27,467 nt of DNA from Chloroflexi bacterium UBA6622 (GCA_002433065.1 DJHK01000035.1:3300-30766), one strand, 5' to 3'; shown: positions 1 through 7,240, counted from the stretch's first letter. Translations and numbers: made by a program. The notes: a model not told the origin generated them from the letters alone.

Positions 1-215
1 TGCCGCCATGCAATCCCCGCCGTGTCAACCACTGCCATGCCTTGTCCACGCCATTCAATCTCACCATATATACGGTCACGTGTTGTTCCCGGCATATCCT
101 CAACAACCGCAACCCGACCGCCGACGAGCCGGTTAAAAAGGGTTGATTTCCCAACATTCGGACGTCCAAGGATTGCAACAAGAGGTTGAGAACCCCGATT
201 AGTTCCAACACTCAT
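1..215 (-). CDS. der: GTPase Der (EngA), N-terminal fragment, runs off the left edge
   Basis: This is the first ~71 codons of the double-GTPase ribosome assembly factor Der, which acts in 50S subunit maturation. The translation begins MSVGTNRGSQPLVAILGRPN. It shows the G1/P-loop GRPNVGKST, the G2 region PGTTRDR and the G3 motif DTAG, all of the first G domain. The rest of this domain, the second G domain and the KH-like domain lie beyond position 1. The ATG at 213-215 is 19 nt downstream of the plsC stop, with a weak AGG-type ribosome site, so it is the third gene of a cmk-plsC-der operon. That order is common in bacteria and supports the call. Identification is firm; completeness cannot be judged. 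Confidence 0.93.
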   Translation of the reverse strand, partial: MSVGTNRGSQPLVAILGRPNVGKSTLFNRLVGGRVAVVEDMPGTTRDRIYGEIEWRGQGMAVVDTAGIAWR

Positions 216-234
216 CGAACGACCTGCTTCCGAA

Positions 235-906
235 TCAGGCATATGCACCACGGAATTTCTCAGGTAATCCGTCAGCAATAGCCCTCATGATCGAATGACC
301 TGCCGAACCAAGATCAGTCTCCGAGATTGATCCGATTTGACGTTCCCACGTCAACGACTGGCCGAAGCGAATTGTGACAGGGATTCGACCATCTCGTACC
401 CTCCCTCGCCACGAAAACGCTTCAGGCCCCCAAATTGAAACTGGAACAACCGGAACTCCGAGTTTGAGCGCAACATACGCAACTCCGGCTTTTGGAGGAT
501 GCAATACAGCATCACGACTTCTCGTACCTTCGGGATACATCCCAACAAGATTCCCTCCCCGAAGAGCCCGAATCATCTGTCGCATTGCCGGAAGATCAAC
601 CCCGTCACGATTAACCGGGAGAACACCCCACAACCGGTAAATGATGCCCAGCAGCGGGGTATCCACAAGCTCACGTTTTGCTAAATATGTGATCCGACGG
701 GGCAGGTAAGCCCCGAGCAGTATGGGGTCAAAATTACTGAAATGGTTTGATGCCACTATGCACGGACCGGTAGATGGGCAGTAGTTCTCCCCCTCAACCC
801 GAACACGAAACAACGGGGGAAATACAATTCTTCTTCCCAGCGTCTGCCCCCCCCGATAGGCCAACTTAACCACCAAAGGTGGTTCCCACGCTCGTCCACG
901 ACCCAT
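235..906 (-). CDS. plsC: 1-acyl-sn-glycerol-3-phosphate acyltransferase (PlsC family)
   Basis: A 223-residue membrane-associated acyltransferase predicted to add the second acyl chain to lysophosphatidic acid, giving phosphatidic acid for phospholipid synthesis. The catalytic HX4D motif is seen as NHFSNFD (His55, Asp60). The substrate-binding motif is YPEGTRS (Glu126-Ser130), followed by the VPVVPV block at about 151-156. Length is normal for the compact bacterial family. The ATG at 904-906 comes one base after the cmk stop, so the two genes are probably translationally coupled. The substrate (lysophosphatidate rather than another lysolipid) is inferred from the family and from the cmk-plsC-der context. 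Confidence 0.9.
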   Translation of the reverse strand: MGRGRAWEPPLVVKLAYRGGQTLGRRIVFPPLFRVRVEGENYCPSTGPCIVASNHFSNFDPILLGAYLPRRITYLAKRELVDTPLLGIIYRLWGVLPVNRDGVDLPAMRQMIRALRGGNLVGMYPEGTRSRDAVLHPPKAGVAYVALKLGVPVVPVSIWGPEAFSWRGRVRDGRIPVTIRFGQSLTWERQIGSISETDLGSAGHSIMRAIADGLPEKFRGAYA

Positions 907-907
907 C

Positions 908-1639
908 TCAACAACAATCCAAAATGTTTCGGTCCTGTATCAGTCTGTCGATCTCATCAGCAATCAAATCAGGAGATAGGTCACTGGAATCGATGAGAAC
1001 GGCGTCGGCCGCAGGCATTAAAGGTGCGTACGCGCGCGTGCTATCCGTTCGATCGCGCGATTCAAGGATTCGACGAGCCTCGGCCACCCCGATAGCTTCG
1101 CCTGCATCCTGTCGTTGGCGCCACTTACGTTCAGTACGAGCTTCTAGTGACGCATCGAGATAAATCTTCAATTGCGCGTCTGGCCAGACCACTGTCCCGA
1201 TGTCGCGACCAATAGCAACCACGCCACCCCTACTAATAAATGAACGTTGCACTTCCAGAAGTTGCAGACGGAGCCTGCGAAGTTTTGAAATATCGGACAC
1301 GATGGCCTCAACCTCAGAAGTCTGCAGTGTCGATGTAACGTCTTTACCGTGATTAAACACTCCAACATCACTGGAACTGGTAGAACTCGGCACAAACTCA
1401 AGGTTCAATGACTTCGACACCTCTAAAACCCTCGGAACATCTTCAGGATTAACTTGGTTCTCCAGCACGCCTAAAGCGGCAGCACGATAGAACAGCCCGC
1501 TGTCCAGACAGAGGAACCCATGCCGATCGGCAACCACGCGACCCACCGTGGTTTTCCCAGATCCAACAGGACCATCAATAGAAATAACAGGAGCTGTCAT
1601 GCTACACATCGAACCCACAGAAAAAGTATGCGGGGGCAC
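908..1639 (-). CDS. cmk: Cytidylate kinase
   Basis: Phosphorylates CMP and dCMP to the diphosphates with ATP, in pyrimidine salvage and nucleotide supply. Visible motifs are the P-loop GPVGSGKTT, the CMP-binding DSGLFYRAAAL and GRDIGTVVWPDA, and the arginine-rich LID region RTERKWRQRQDAGE. The conserved fold starts at TAPVISIDG, so the ATG at 1598-1600 (230 aa) is the conservative start. I list the GTG at 1637-1639 (243 aa) because a perfect TATAAT lies 5 nt upstream of it, as if the mRNA were leaderless, and no good ribosome site precedes the ATG. First gene of the cmk-plsC-der operon. Function is secure; the start is uncertain by 13 codons. Confidence 0.93.
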   Translation of the reverse strand: MPPHTFSVGSMCSMTAPVISIDGPVGSGKTTVGRVVADRHGFLCLDSGLFYRAAALGVLENQVNPEDVPRVLEVSKSLNLEFVPSSTSSSDVGVFNHGKDVTSTLQTSEVEAIVSDISKLRRLRLQLLEVQRSFISRGGVVAIGRDIGTVVWPDAQLKIYLDASLEARTERKWRQRQDAGEAIGVAEARRILESRDRTDSTRAYAPLMPAADAVLIDSSDLSPDLIADEIDRLIQDRNILDCC

Positions 1640-1644
1640 GTCTC

Positions 1645-1675
1645 ATTATATGAGCCAGCAAAACCATTACGTCAG
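1645..1675 (-). promoter_or_regulatory. Predicted promoter of cmk-plsC-der
   Basis: On the minus strand, TATAAT (1645-1650) matches the -10 consensus exactly. CTGACG (1670-1675) is a possible -35 with a long 19-nt spacer. Transcription would start near 1638-1639, where a GTG in the cmk frame lies. The -10 is convincing; the -35 is weak. Confidence 0.5.
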
Positions 1676-1772
1676 CCTATAATCACAACGAATGGGCAAA
1701 AGCTGCAACCGCCAACTAGACAACTAATTTAGACCGTCATCACTACGCGAGAATGCTTCCCAAGCTCGGCCG

Positions 1773-1806
1773 GGAAATACTCCAAATGACCGTCACATGT
1801 ATTTCC
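1773..1806. repeat. Inverted repeat upstream of the SpoIID-like gene
   Basis: GGAAATAC (1773-1780) and GTATTTCC (1799-1806) are perfect 8-bp inverted copies separated by 18 nt. They lie between the divergent cmk and SpoIID-like genes, about 22 nt upstream of the predicted -35 box. They could be a two-site operator, but arms of this length with an 18-nt gap can arise by chance. Confidence 0.3.
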
Positions 1807-1827
1807 AATATACGTTGTAATAGATCG

Positions 1828-1855
1828 TTGACGCCATCACTGCCATAGCTACACT
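1828..1855 (+). promoter_or_regulatory. Predicted sigma-70-type promoter of the SpoIID-like gene
   Basis: TTGACG (1828-1833), a 16-nt spacer and TACACT (1850-1855) form a good housekeeping promoter. The -10 box ends 6 nt before the GTG start at 1862, so transcription would begin at or next to the start codon and there is no room for a Shine-Dalgarno site. This predicts a leaderless transcript. Confidence 0.6.
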
Positions 1856-1861
1856 CAAACC

Positions 1862-3763
1862 GTGATAATCGAAAAACACATAAAAAACAGCGGCCTACGC
1901 CGCGCTTTTCTTCCAGCCATAGCTGCGATCTCTCTAGCAGTTCTCGCTGCGCTTCCGACTGCGTCACGGGCTGAAACCCTTCCGTATCTTCCTGACCAGG
2001 TAGTACGGATCGAAGGCCAGGGATGGGGGCATGGCGTAGGAATGTCTCAGTGGGGAGCCCGCGGCCGTGCATACGGGGGGCAGACTGCCGATGACATCGT
2101 TCGGGCTTACTACCAAGGCGTAGAGATTAGCGAGTACCCAACAGACCAGACTTCGATTCGCGTGTTAATTGACAAGAACTATCGTCCTTCGTCGTTCGAC
2201 GGATCTCTCCGTTCATCAAACACGCTAATTGGTGACATTATTGGGGTCGGCGGTGAATGGGCCATAGCAGGGGCAACAGGCCCGCTGCCAGCCGGCGCAC
2301 GACTTCGATTACTCGATCACCCCGGAGACGGACGAGTGACTGTTCGGCTTATTGACGCCGCCGGTCAACACATGCTTGATTTTGATCTTCCTAGCCTTAT
2401 CGAAGTTATCCCGTTGAAACCAGAAACCCGTTTGCTTGTCCACTACAAGTTCACTGCGTCCGCCGGTAATTCTCGTTACTTTGATCTCTACAGGGGACTA
2501 ATGCGGGTGTACAAAAACTCGTCCGGCCTCATCGACACGGTTAATGTCGTCAACATGGAAGATTATCTTCTGGGAGTGGTTCCCGCCGAAATGCCAAGTC
2601 ATTGGCCTACAGAGGCACTAAAAGCACAGGCCATGGTAGCCCGAACATTTGCCATCAATAGCCTTGCACCTAATCGACCACTATGGGATGTCGATGACAC
2701 CACTCAGTACCAAGTTTACCTTGGGGTCAATCGAGAAACGCCTGAGGCCTCAGCCGCAATCCAAGCAACGCGCCGAAGGTCCATAACCCACGGGGGCGTG
2801 CCCATTCGTTCATATTTCTTTAGCACAGGAAATGGGCATACAGAAAACAATGAGGATGTTTTTGGAGGATCGCCGCTGCCATATCTCCGAGGAATCCTCG
2901 ATCTGGATCCGGCCGGACGAGCTTGGGACGCTGATTCTCCTCGTAGTACTTGGGCCACCAATGAATTCCCATTGACGACAATTGGAACTGTTATTTCCAG
3001 TTCTGGAGCAAACATCGGTCAAGTAGCCTCGCTTGACTTCAACTCCCGGACGGCTAGTGGACGGCTGATTACAGTTGCCGCGGATGGTGGCGGTGGTCGA
3101 ACTTCCATGGACGCTTGGAACTTTGTAAGTCGGTTTAACCGAACTACCCCCGACAACATCGGAACCGTCCTCAGCACAAGATTCAACATCAAATTCGCCT
3201 ATCCCTATACCCGTCGCCACGCACCACTTAACCTGCCGAACGGTCAATCAGTGTACTTCGAGCAAACCGGACACAACATCAGGCACGGCTTCCTAAAATA
3301 CTTTAATGAAAATGGGGGCGTGGCCACCTTTGGGTTACCGCTTACAGAGGAATTCGTCCATAAGGGCTGGACAATCCAATATTTCGAAAAGGCACGAATG
3401 GAATTTCATCCTGACAAGGCAGGTACTCGCTACGAGGTTCAGCTGGGTTTAATTAATACAGAACTGACCACGCCGCGGCGTCCATTTACAGGCGACGTAC
3501 CTTTCCAAAGCGTGCCACAACATCGTTTCTTCCCCGAAACAGGTCACAGCGTCCATTTCTCCTTCCTGGAATTCTGGGAGAAACAAGGCGGACTCGATCG
3601 TTTTGGATACCCAATTTCTCAAGAGGTGACTGAAAACGGGCGTACCGTTCAACACTTCCAGCGGGCTCGGTTTGAATACCATCCCGACGCCCCGCTGGAT
3701 AAACGAGTTCAGCTTGCTTCGGTAGGAACTGAGCTGCTTCGCCAAACAGGTCAGTTGCCCTAG
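1862..3763 (+). CDS. Secreted SpoIID/LytB-domain protein with C-terminal Chloroflexota-type repeats
   Basis: A 633-residue exported protein, probably acting on peptidoglycan: SpoIID-family proteins are lytic transglycosylases that cleave denuded glycan strands. A signal peptide (basic start, hydrophobic core ~16-31, likely cleavage after SRA37) is followed by GQGWGHGVGMSQWGA at 52-66. The SpoIID core carries EDYLLGVVPAEMP with the putative catalytic Glu, EALKAQAMVARTFA, and the later STGNGHTENNEDVFGG. The GHGVGMSQ motif is N-terminal here, whereas in Bacillus SpoIID it is near the C-terminus. The last ~170 residues hold two related ~80-residue repeats (FEQTGHNIRHGFLKYF...FGLPLTEE and FFPETGHSVHFSFLEFW...FGYPISQE) of a kind found in Chloroflexota surface proteins. 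The GTG start is supported by the promoter directly upstream. Nothing else suggests sporulation, so a general wall-remodelling role is more likely. Confidence 0.82.
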   Translation: MIIEKHIKNSGLRRAFLPAIAAISLAVLAALPTASRAETLPYLPDQVVRIEGQGWGHGVGMSQWGARGRAYGGQTADDIVRAYYQGVEISEYPTDQTSIRVLIDKNYRPSSFDGSLRSSNTLIGDIIGVGGEWAIAGATGPLPAGARLRLLDHPGDGRVTVRLIDAAGQHMLDFDLPSLIEVIPLKPETRLLVHYKFTASAGNSRYFDLYRGLMRVYKNSSGLIDTVNVVNMEDYLLGVVPAEMPSHWPTEALKAQAMVARTFAINSLAPNRPLWDVDDTTQYQVYLGVNRETPEASAAIQATRRRSITHGGVPIRSYFFSTGNGHTENNEDVFGGSPLPYLRGILDLDPAGRAWDADSPRSTWATNEFPLTTIGTVISSSGANIGQVASLDFNSRTASGRLITVAADGGGGRTSMDAWNFVSRFNRTTPDNIGTVLSTRFNIKFAYPYTRRHAPLNLPNGQSVYFEQTGHNIRHGFLKYFNENGGVATFGLPLTEEFVHKGWTIQYFEKARMEFHPDKAGTRYEVQLGLINTELTTPRRPFTGDVPFQSVPQHRFFPETGHSVHFSFLEFWEKQGGLDRFGYPISQEVTENGRTVQHFQRARFEYHPDAPLDKRVQLASVGTELLRQTGQLP

Positions 3764-3786
3764 TTCTTGTGAGAAACACCTAGTCC

Positions 3787-3813
3787 TTGGCAAACCCAAG
3801 ACACTCGTATACT
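3787..3813 (+). promoter_or_regulatory. Predicted promoter of thyX
   Basis: TATACT (3808-3813) is a strong -10 box. TTGGCA (3787-3792) is a plausible -35 with a short 15-nt spacer. Transcription would start near 3820, about 33 nt before the TTG start of thyX, so thyX need not depend on the upstream gene. Confidence 0.4.
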
Positions 3814-3852
3814 CATAACCCTTAAACCGAAACCCGTCCATGGAAAACCAAA

Positions 3853-4797
3853 TTGCCCTTACGACCGGAGGAACGTGACGCAATAGCCGCGCAGCGCACG
3901 CTTCAGGCCACCACGCGTCGCACAACCGTTGAGCAGCTTGAAGAAGTTCTATACGAGGCCTTTCCTGTGCTCGACCATGGCTTCGTACGCGTCGTGGACT
4001 ACATGGGCAGTGACACCGCCATAGTCCAGGCAGCTCGAGTTTCATATGGAGCCGGAACCAAGCAAAGCCGACAAGATGCGGGGCTTATTCGCTACTTGCT
4101 GCGCCATTCACATACAACCCCATTTGAAATGTGTGAGATCAAGTTCCATATCAAACTTCCAATCTTTGTGGCACGGCAATGGATCAGACATCGCACAGCG
4201 AACGTGAATGAATACTCTGCCCGCTATTCCATCCTCGACAATGAGTTTTATGTCCCTGCAGCCGAACATCTGGCCGCTCAATCCACCAGCAACCGGCAAG
4301 GTCGGGGGGAAACACTCAAAGGACAAGAAGCCAAGCGCGTTCTTGAGTTACTCCGTGGGGACGCAATTCAGGCTTATAACCACTACCAGGAAATGCTCAA
4401 CGAGGACATCAACGGCGAAACGTTGGCAAGCAATCGCCAAGGATTAGCTCGGGAATTAGCGCGGATGAATTTATCGCTGAACTTTTACACCCAATGGTAT
4501 TGGAAAGTCGATCTTCACAACCTGCTTAATTTTCTATGGCTTCGCAGCGACGACCACGCACAATATGAAATTCGCGCCTACGCAAACGTCATGCTTGAAA
4601 CACTGAAAAGATGGGTCCCCTTAACCTACGAAGCCTTTGCCGACTACAGAATTGGTGGCGCGAACATATCGGCTAAAGGGCTGGAAGCTATCCGGAGACG
4701 ACTCCAGGGCGAAAACATTACACGTAGGGACGTCGGTATGTCCCAGTCAGAGTGGAATGAGCTTAACGCCCTTGTAGGAAACGACCACTCGGACTAA
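3853..4797 (+). CDS. thyX: Flavin-dependent thymidylate synthase ThyX
   Basis: Makes dTMP from dUMP using methylenetetrahydrofolate, FAD and NADPH, the folate-sparing alternative to ThyA. The signature RHRX7S is seen as RHRTANVNEYS (Arg112-Ser122). It is preceded by HTTPFEMCEIKFHIKLPIFVARQW-type sequence and followed by SARYS and, near the middle, NRQGLARELARMNLSLNFYT, where FAD- and dUMP-binding residues lie. At 314 residues it is longer than the ~220-residue Thermotoga enzyme, mainly through an N-terminal helix and an insertion. The only in-frame start after the upstream stop (3823-3825) is TTG at 3853. A strong GGAGG at 3867-3871 lies inside the frame with no standard in-frame start after it, so the true start is unclear. 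A 12-codon ORF (ATG at 3840, stop at 3876-3878) overlaps in another frame. Confidence 0.94.
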   Translation: MPLRPEERDAIAAQRTLQATTRRTTVEQLEEVLYEAFPVLDHGFVRVVDYMGSDTAIVQAARVSYGAGTKQSRQDAGLIRYLLRHSHTTPFEMCEIKFHIKLPIFVARQWIRHRTANVNEYSARYSILDNEFYVPAAEHLAAQSTSNRQGRGETLKGQEAKRVLELLRGDAIQAYNHYQEMLNEDINGETLASNRQGLARELARMNLSLNFYTQWYWKVDLHNLLNFLWLRSDDHAQYEIRAYANVMLETLKRWVPLTYEAFADYRIGGANISAKGLEAIRRRLQGENITRRDVGMSQSEWNELNALVGNDHSD

Positions 4798-4816
4798 TTG
4801 TCTCACCAGAAACTAC

Positions 4817-4846
4817 GCCACGTGGACCTTGGTCACGGGCCACGTG
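4817..4846. terminator. Possible bidirectional terminator or duplicated palindrome between thyX and kamA
   Basis: GCCACGTG occurs at 4817-4824 and again at 4839-4846. Because CACGTG is itself a palindrome, the pair can form a stem (CACGTGG with CCACGTG), with a nested GACC-TT-GGTC hairpin between. It sits between the convergent stops of thyX and kamA, where a two-way terminator is expected, but there is no T-run on either side. Confidence 0.3.
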
Positions 4847-4925
4847 CTCTGCCAAACGGGACCTACGATCATTAAAAAGTAACGACAGCTATACGAGCTT
4901 TGTTGACCAACCGTAAACCTACGAC

Positions 4926-6056
4926 CTACTCGTTGAATTCAGGAAAGTATTCACGTAGCGTACCTGGAGCTACGTCCGAGGCGTGTCCTGCGGCAGGATA
5001 TTCGTAAACACGACCTTCATAGTTTCGAAGCACAATTTTTTCTTCGGTCAACTCAACGATACGTTCCGGCGTCACAGGTATCTTCCCACCGCCTCCTGGT
5101 GCGTCAATGATGTACTGGGGAACACCAAAACCTGTGGTGTGCCCTTGTAAGGCTTCCATGATTTCAAGACCCTTTTGAACCGAAGTCCGAAAGTAGTCGG
5201 TACCTTTAACCAAATCGGCCTGGTAAATGTAGTAAGGCTTGACACGTGCCTTCAGCAACTCGTGCATCAGCTGCTTCATCACCTCAGGGTCATCATTAAC
5301 CCCACGCAGCAGCACGGTCTGGCACCCAACCGGAATGCCGTGATCGACAAGACGCGCACAAGCCTCTCGGGCTTCGGGAGTCAGTTCCCGCGGATGATTG
5401 AAGTGTGTGTTGACGTAGAACGGTTGGTAACGCGCCAGCATTTCGCACAACTCATCGGTCACTCGAGCCGGATTCACACATGGAATCTTGGTGCCCATCC
5501 GGATCAAATCGATGTGAGGAATCTCATGCAAACTAGAAATTATCCATTCGAGAGCACCATCCGTTAACGTCAATGGATCGCCACCGCTCAGCAAAACATC
5601 CCGTATCTCTGGATGGGCCGAGATATAGTCAAAAACAGCCTGTAATTCATCAGGTGGTGGAACAGGGTTTTTGCCAACCTTTCGCTTCCGGGTACAAAAC
5701 CGACAGTACATAGCGCAGGTATGGGTGACGACGAACAGGACCCGATCTGGATAGCGATGAGTGAGATGACGAACCGGCATATCGGCTTCCTCGTCCAGAG
5801 GATCATCCTCAAGGAATCCTGCGTCTTCAAACTCCCGAGGATCTGGCATCTGCTGAAGAAAAACCGGATCACTGGGATCCATCGTCTCAATTAACCCGAG
5901 ATAATAGGGCGTAGTAAAAAATGGGTACTCTTTAGCAATTGCCTCCAGCCTGACGTACTGCTCCTCGGTAAGGCCAGGAATAGCCCGTACATCGCGAATG
6001 CCCTGGGCTAGCTGGTCCTGCCATTCAGCACGTGGACGGGATGGCTTCTTCGACAC
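4926..6056 (-). CDS. kamA: KamA-family lysine 2,3-aminomutase (radical SAM, PLP)
   Basis: Predicted to convert L-lysine to L-beta-lysine with a [4Fe-4S] cluster, SAM and PLP. The cluster motif CAMYCRFC gives Cys114, Cys118 and Cys121. LLSGGDPL follows, and IIDAPGGGGK holds the PLP-binding Lys325. The two acids that grip the lysine side chain in the Clostridium enzyme (Asp293 and Asp330) align with Asp281 (YQADL) and Asp318 (IIDAP), which argues for lysine over glutamate as substrate. At 376 residues it ends soon after the core and lacks the C-terminal cysteine-rich zinc region of the clostridial enzyme. The GTG start has TATAGT 5 nt upstream. A standalone gene, with no partner acetyltransferase (ablB) or efp nearby, so the fate of beta-lysine (compatible solute, catabolism or EF-P modification) is open. 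Confidence 0.88.
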   Translation of the reverse strand: MSKKPSRPRAEWQDQLAQGIRDVRAIPGLTEEQYVRLEAIAKEYPFFTTPYYLGLIETMDPSDPVFLQQMPDPREFEDAGFLEDDPLDEEADMPVRHLTHRYPDRVLFVVTHTCAMYCRFCTRKRKVGKNPVPPPDELQAVFDYISAHPEIRDVLLSGGDPLTLTDGALEWIISSLHEIPHIDLIRMGTKIPCVNPARVTDELCEMLARYQPFYVNTHFNHPRELTPEAREACARLVDHGIPVGCQTVLLRGVNDDPEVMKQLMHELLKARVKPYYIYQADLVKGTDYFRTSVQKGLEIMEALQGHTTGFGVPQYIIDAPGGGGKIPVTPERIVELTEEKIVLRNYEGRVYEYPAAGHASDVAPGTLREYFPEFNE

Positions 6057-6061
6057 GTGAG

Positions 6062-6067
6062 ACTATA
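6062..6067 (-). promoter_or_regulatory. Predicted -10 box of kamA
   Basis: On the minus strand TATAGT lies exactly 5 nt upstream of the kamA GTG (6054-6056). No convincing -35 is seen at 16-18 nt. No clear ribosome site precedes the start, so a leaderless mRNA is predicted. Confidence 0.4.
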
Positions 6068-6344
6068 TTCCCGAGCGCAAGTCGGAAGCCCGTCGCGCAC
6101 AAATGACAGGTGAGGTTTTGGCCGATAAAATGTCTGTCAATCAGGTTGTCTAATTTACGGGAAAGTCGCGGCGAGTGTAACAGCAGTTCACCACGAATCC
6201 ACCCACGGTTTTACCCGGTACTTTAGATCGACCTTCTCGGTTCTCGAAAACAAACATCAAACTCTTCTTGGAGATTCAAGGGTTTCCAGTTAGAGGCTTA
6301 AATGTCAAAATATTTACCTTGGCGTTCACAATTATTTATTTGTT

Positions 6345-6362
6345 GCTAGCTTCAAAGCTAGC
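6345..6362. promoter_or_regulatory. 18-bp palindrome, candidate operator of the suf operon
   Basis: GCTAGCTTCAAAGCTAGC consists of perfect 8-bp inverted arms around a CA centre. It lies about 100 bp upstream of sufC, just before a possible -10 at 6385-6390, so a bound protein would sit over or next to the -35 region. suf operons are commonly controlled by Fe-S-sensing regulators of the Rrf2/IscR or SufR type. This site does not match the IscR or cyanobacterial SufR consensus as I know them, so the regulator is unknown. Confidence 0.45.
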
Positions 6363-6463
6363 TTCTGACAACATTCAGGCATCCTAGTCTGTCGTAATCA
6401 GTGTTTTTCACGATTGTGCGTCAGATCATTGGGTCGATCAATGAGGAGAGTCCGGCAACACCT

Positions 6464-7237
6464 ATGACGGTAGCTAACAGCCAAGCAACCCTTGCCATCG
6501 AGAACCTACATGTTTCGGTTAATGAGACTGAAATTCTTCGTGGGCTCGATCTAAACATTCCTAAGGGCGAAGTTCACGCCTTGATGGGCCCTAACGGCTC
6601 AGGCAAGAGCACCCTAGCGAATGCACTCATGGGACACCCAGCATTTGAAGTCACCGCAGGTTCGGTTCACTTTAAAGGCCAAGATGTACTGGCACTCCCC
6701 ACTGACGAACGTTCTCGGCTTGGAATGTTTCTCGCATTTCAATACCCAGCTGAAATCCCCGGCGTCCGCGTGGCAAGCTTTTTACGGATGGCCCTAAATG
6801 CCCGTAGAACTGATGAGATCTCGGCGATGGACTTCCGTCGATTGCTGATGGAAAAAATGGATCTCCTCAAGATGGATCCTAAGTTCGCAAACCGTTACCT
6901 AAATGAGGGATTCTCGGGTGGTGAGAAAAAACGGAACGAAGTGCTCCAACTTGCGGTTCTGCAACCAGAAATTGCGATACTTGATGAAACAGACTCAGGA
7001 CTCGACATTGACGCATTGCGCATCGTTTCTGATGGAGTCAATCAACTTCGCAGTACAGACCTAGGAGTGCTTGTAATCACCCATTACCAACGGTTGTTGA
7101 ACTATATTGTCCCCGACCATGTCCACGTCATAATTAATGGGCGGGTCGTTGACTCTGGTGACAGTGGTCTGGCGAAACGCCTTGAAGCCGAAGGATATGA
7201 ACAGTACGGAGACACTACTAGTGAGGGTACAGACTAA
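6464..7237 (+). CDS. sufC: Fe-S cluster assembly ATPase SufC
   Basis: The cytosolic ABC-type ATPase of the SufBC2D scaffold; its ATP cycle drives the conformational change that allows Fe-S cluster assembly on SufB-SufD. From ATG 6464 the protein has 257 residues, normal for SufC. Walker A is GPNGSGKST (42-50), the SufC-type signature is FSGGEKKRNE (150-159), Walker B is AILDETDSGLD (171-181), and the H-loop His is in VITHYQR (His207). I chose 6464 because the conserved fold begins a few residues later and GAGGAGA lies upstream. First gene of the suf operon; sufB follows after 3 nt. There are no membrane partners, as expected for SufC. Confidence 0.96.
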   Translation: MTVANSQATLAIENLHVSVNETEILRGLDLNIPKGEVHALMGPNGSGKSTLANALMGHPAFEVTAGSVHFKGQDVLALPTDERSRLGMFLAFQYPAEIPGVRVASFLRMALNARRTDEISAMDFRRLLMEKMDLLKMDPKFANRYLNEGFSGGEKKRNEVLQLAVLQPEIAILDETDSGLDIDALRIVSDGVNQLRSTDLGVLVITHYQRLLNYIVPDHVHVIINGRVVDSGDSGLAKRLEAEGYEQYGDTTSEGTD

Positions 7238-7240
7238 CCG

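Larger units (their letters stand above)
6057..6463. other. 407-base intergenic control region between divergent kamA and suf operon
   Basis: No coding sequence is supported here. A GTG at 6401 is in frame with sufC but would add 21 residues unlike the family. The kamA side carries a -10 box directly at the gene. The suf side is A/T-rich (about 6300-6345) and carries the 18-bp palindrome at 6345-6362 and a possible -10 (TAGTCT, 6385-6390). A GAGGAGA at 6443-6449 may be the sufC ribosome site, although it is rather far from the ATG at 6464. I see no tRNA or recognisable riboswitch. Confidence 0.6.

Noticed and set aside
1678..1683. TATAAT on the plus strand as a promoter for a tiny ORF (1692-1727)
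   Set aside because: No -35 is present, the 11-codon ORF has no ribosome site, and a better promoter sits directly at the SpoIID-like gene.
3449..4045. 198-codon minus-strand open frame across the SpoIID-like gene end and thyX start
   Set aside because: It overlaps two well-supported genes on the other strand and has no family signature.
6401..6463. GTG at 6401 as sufC start, adding 21 residues
   Set aside because: The extension is unlike SufC N-termini; ATG 6464 begins just before the conserved fold and gives normal length.
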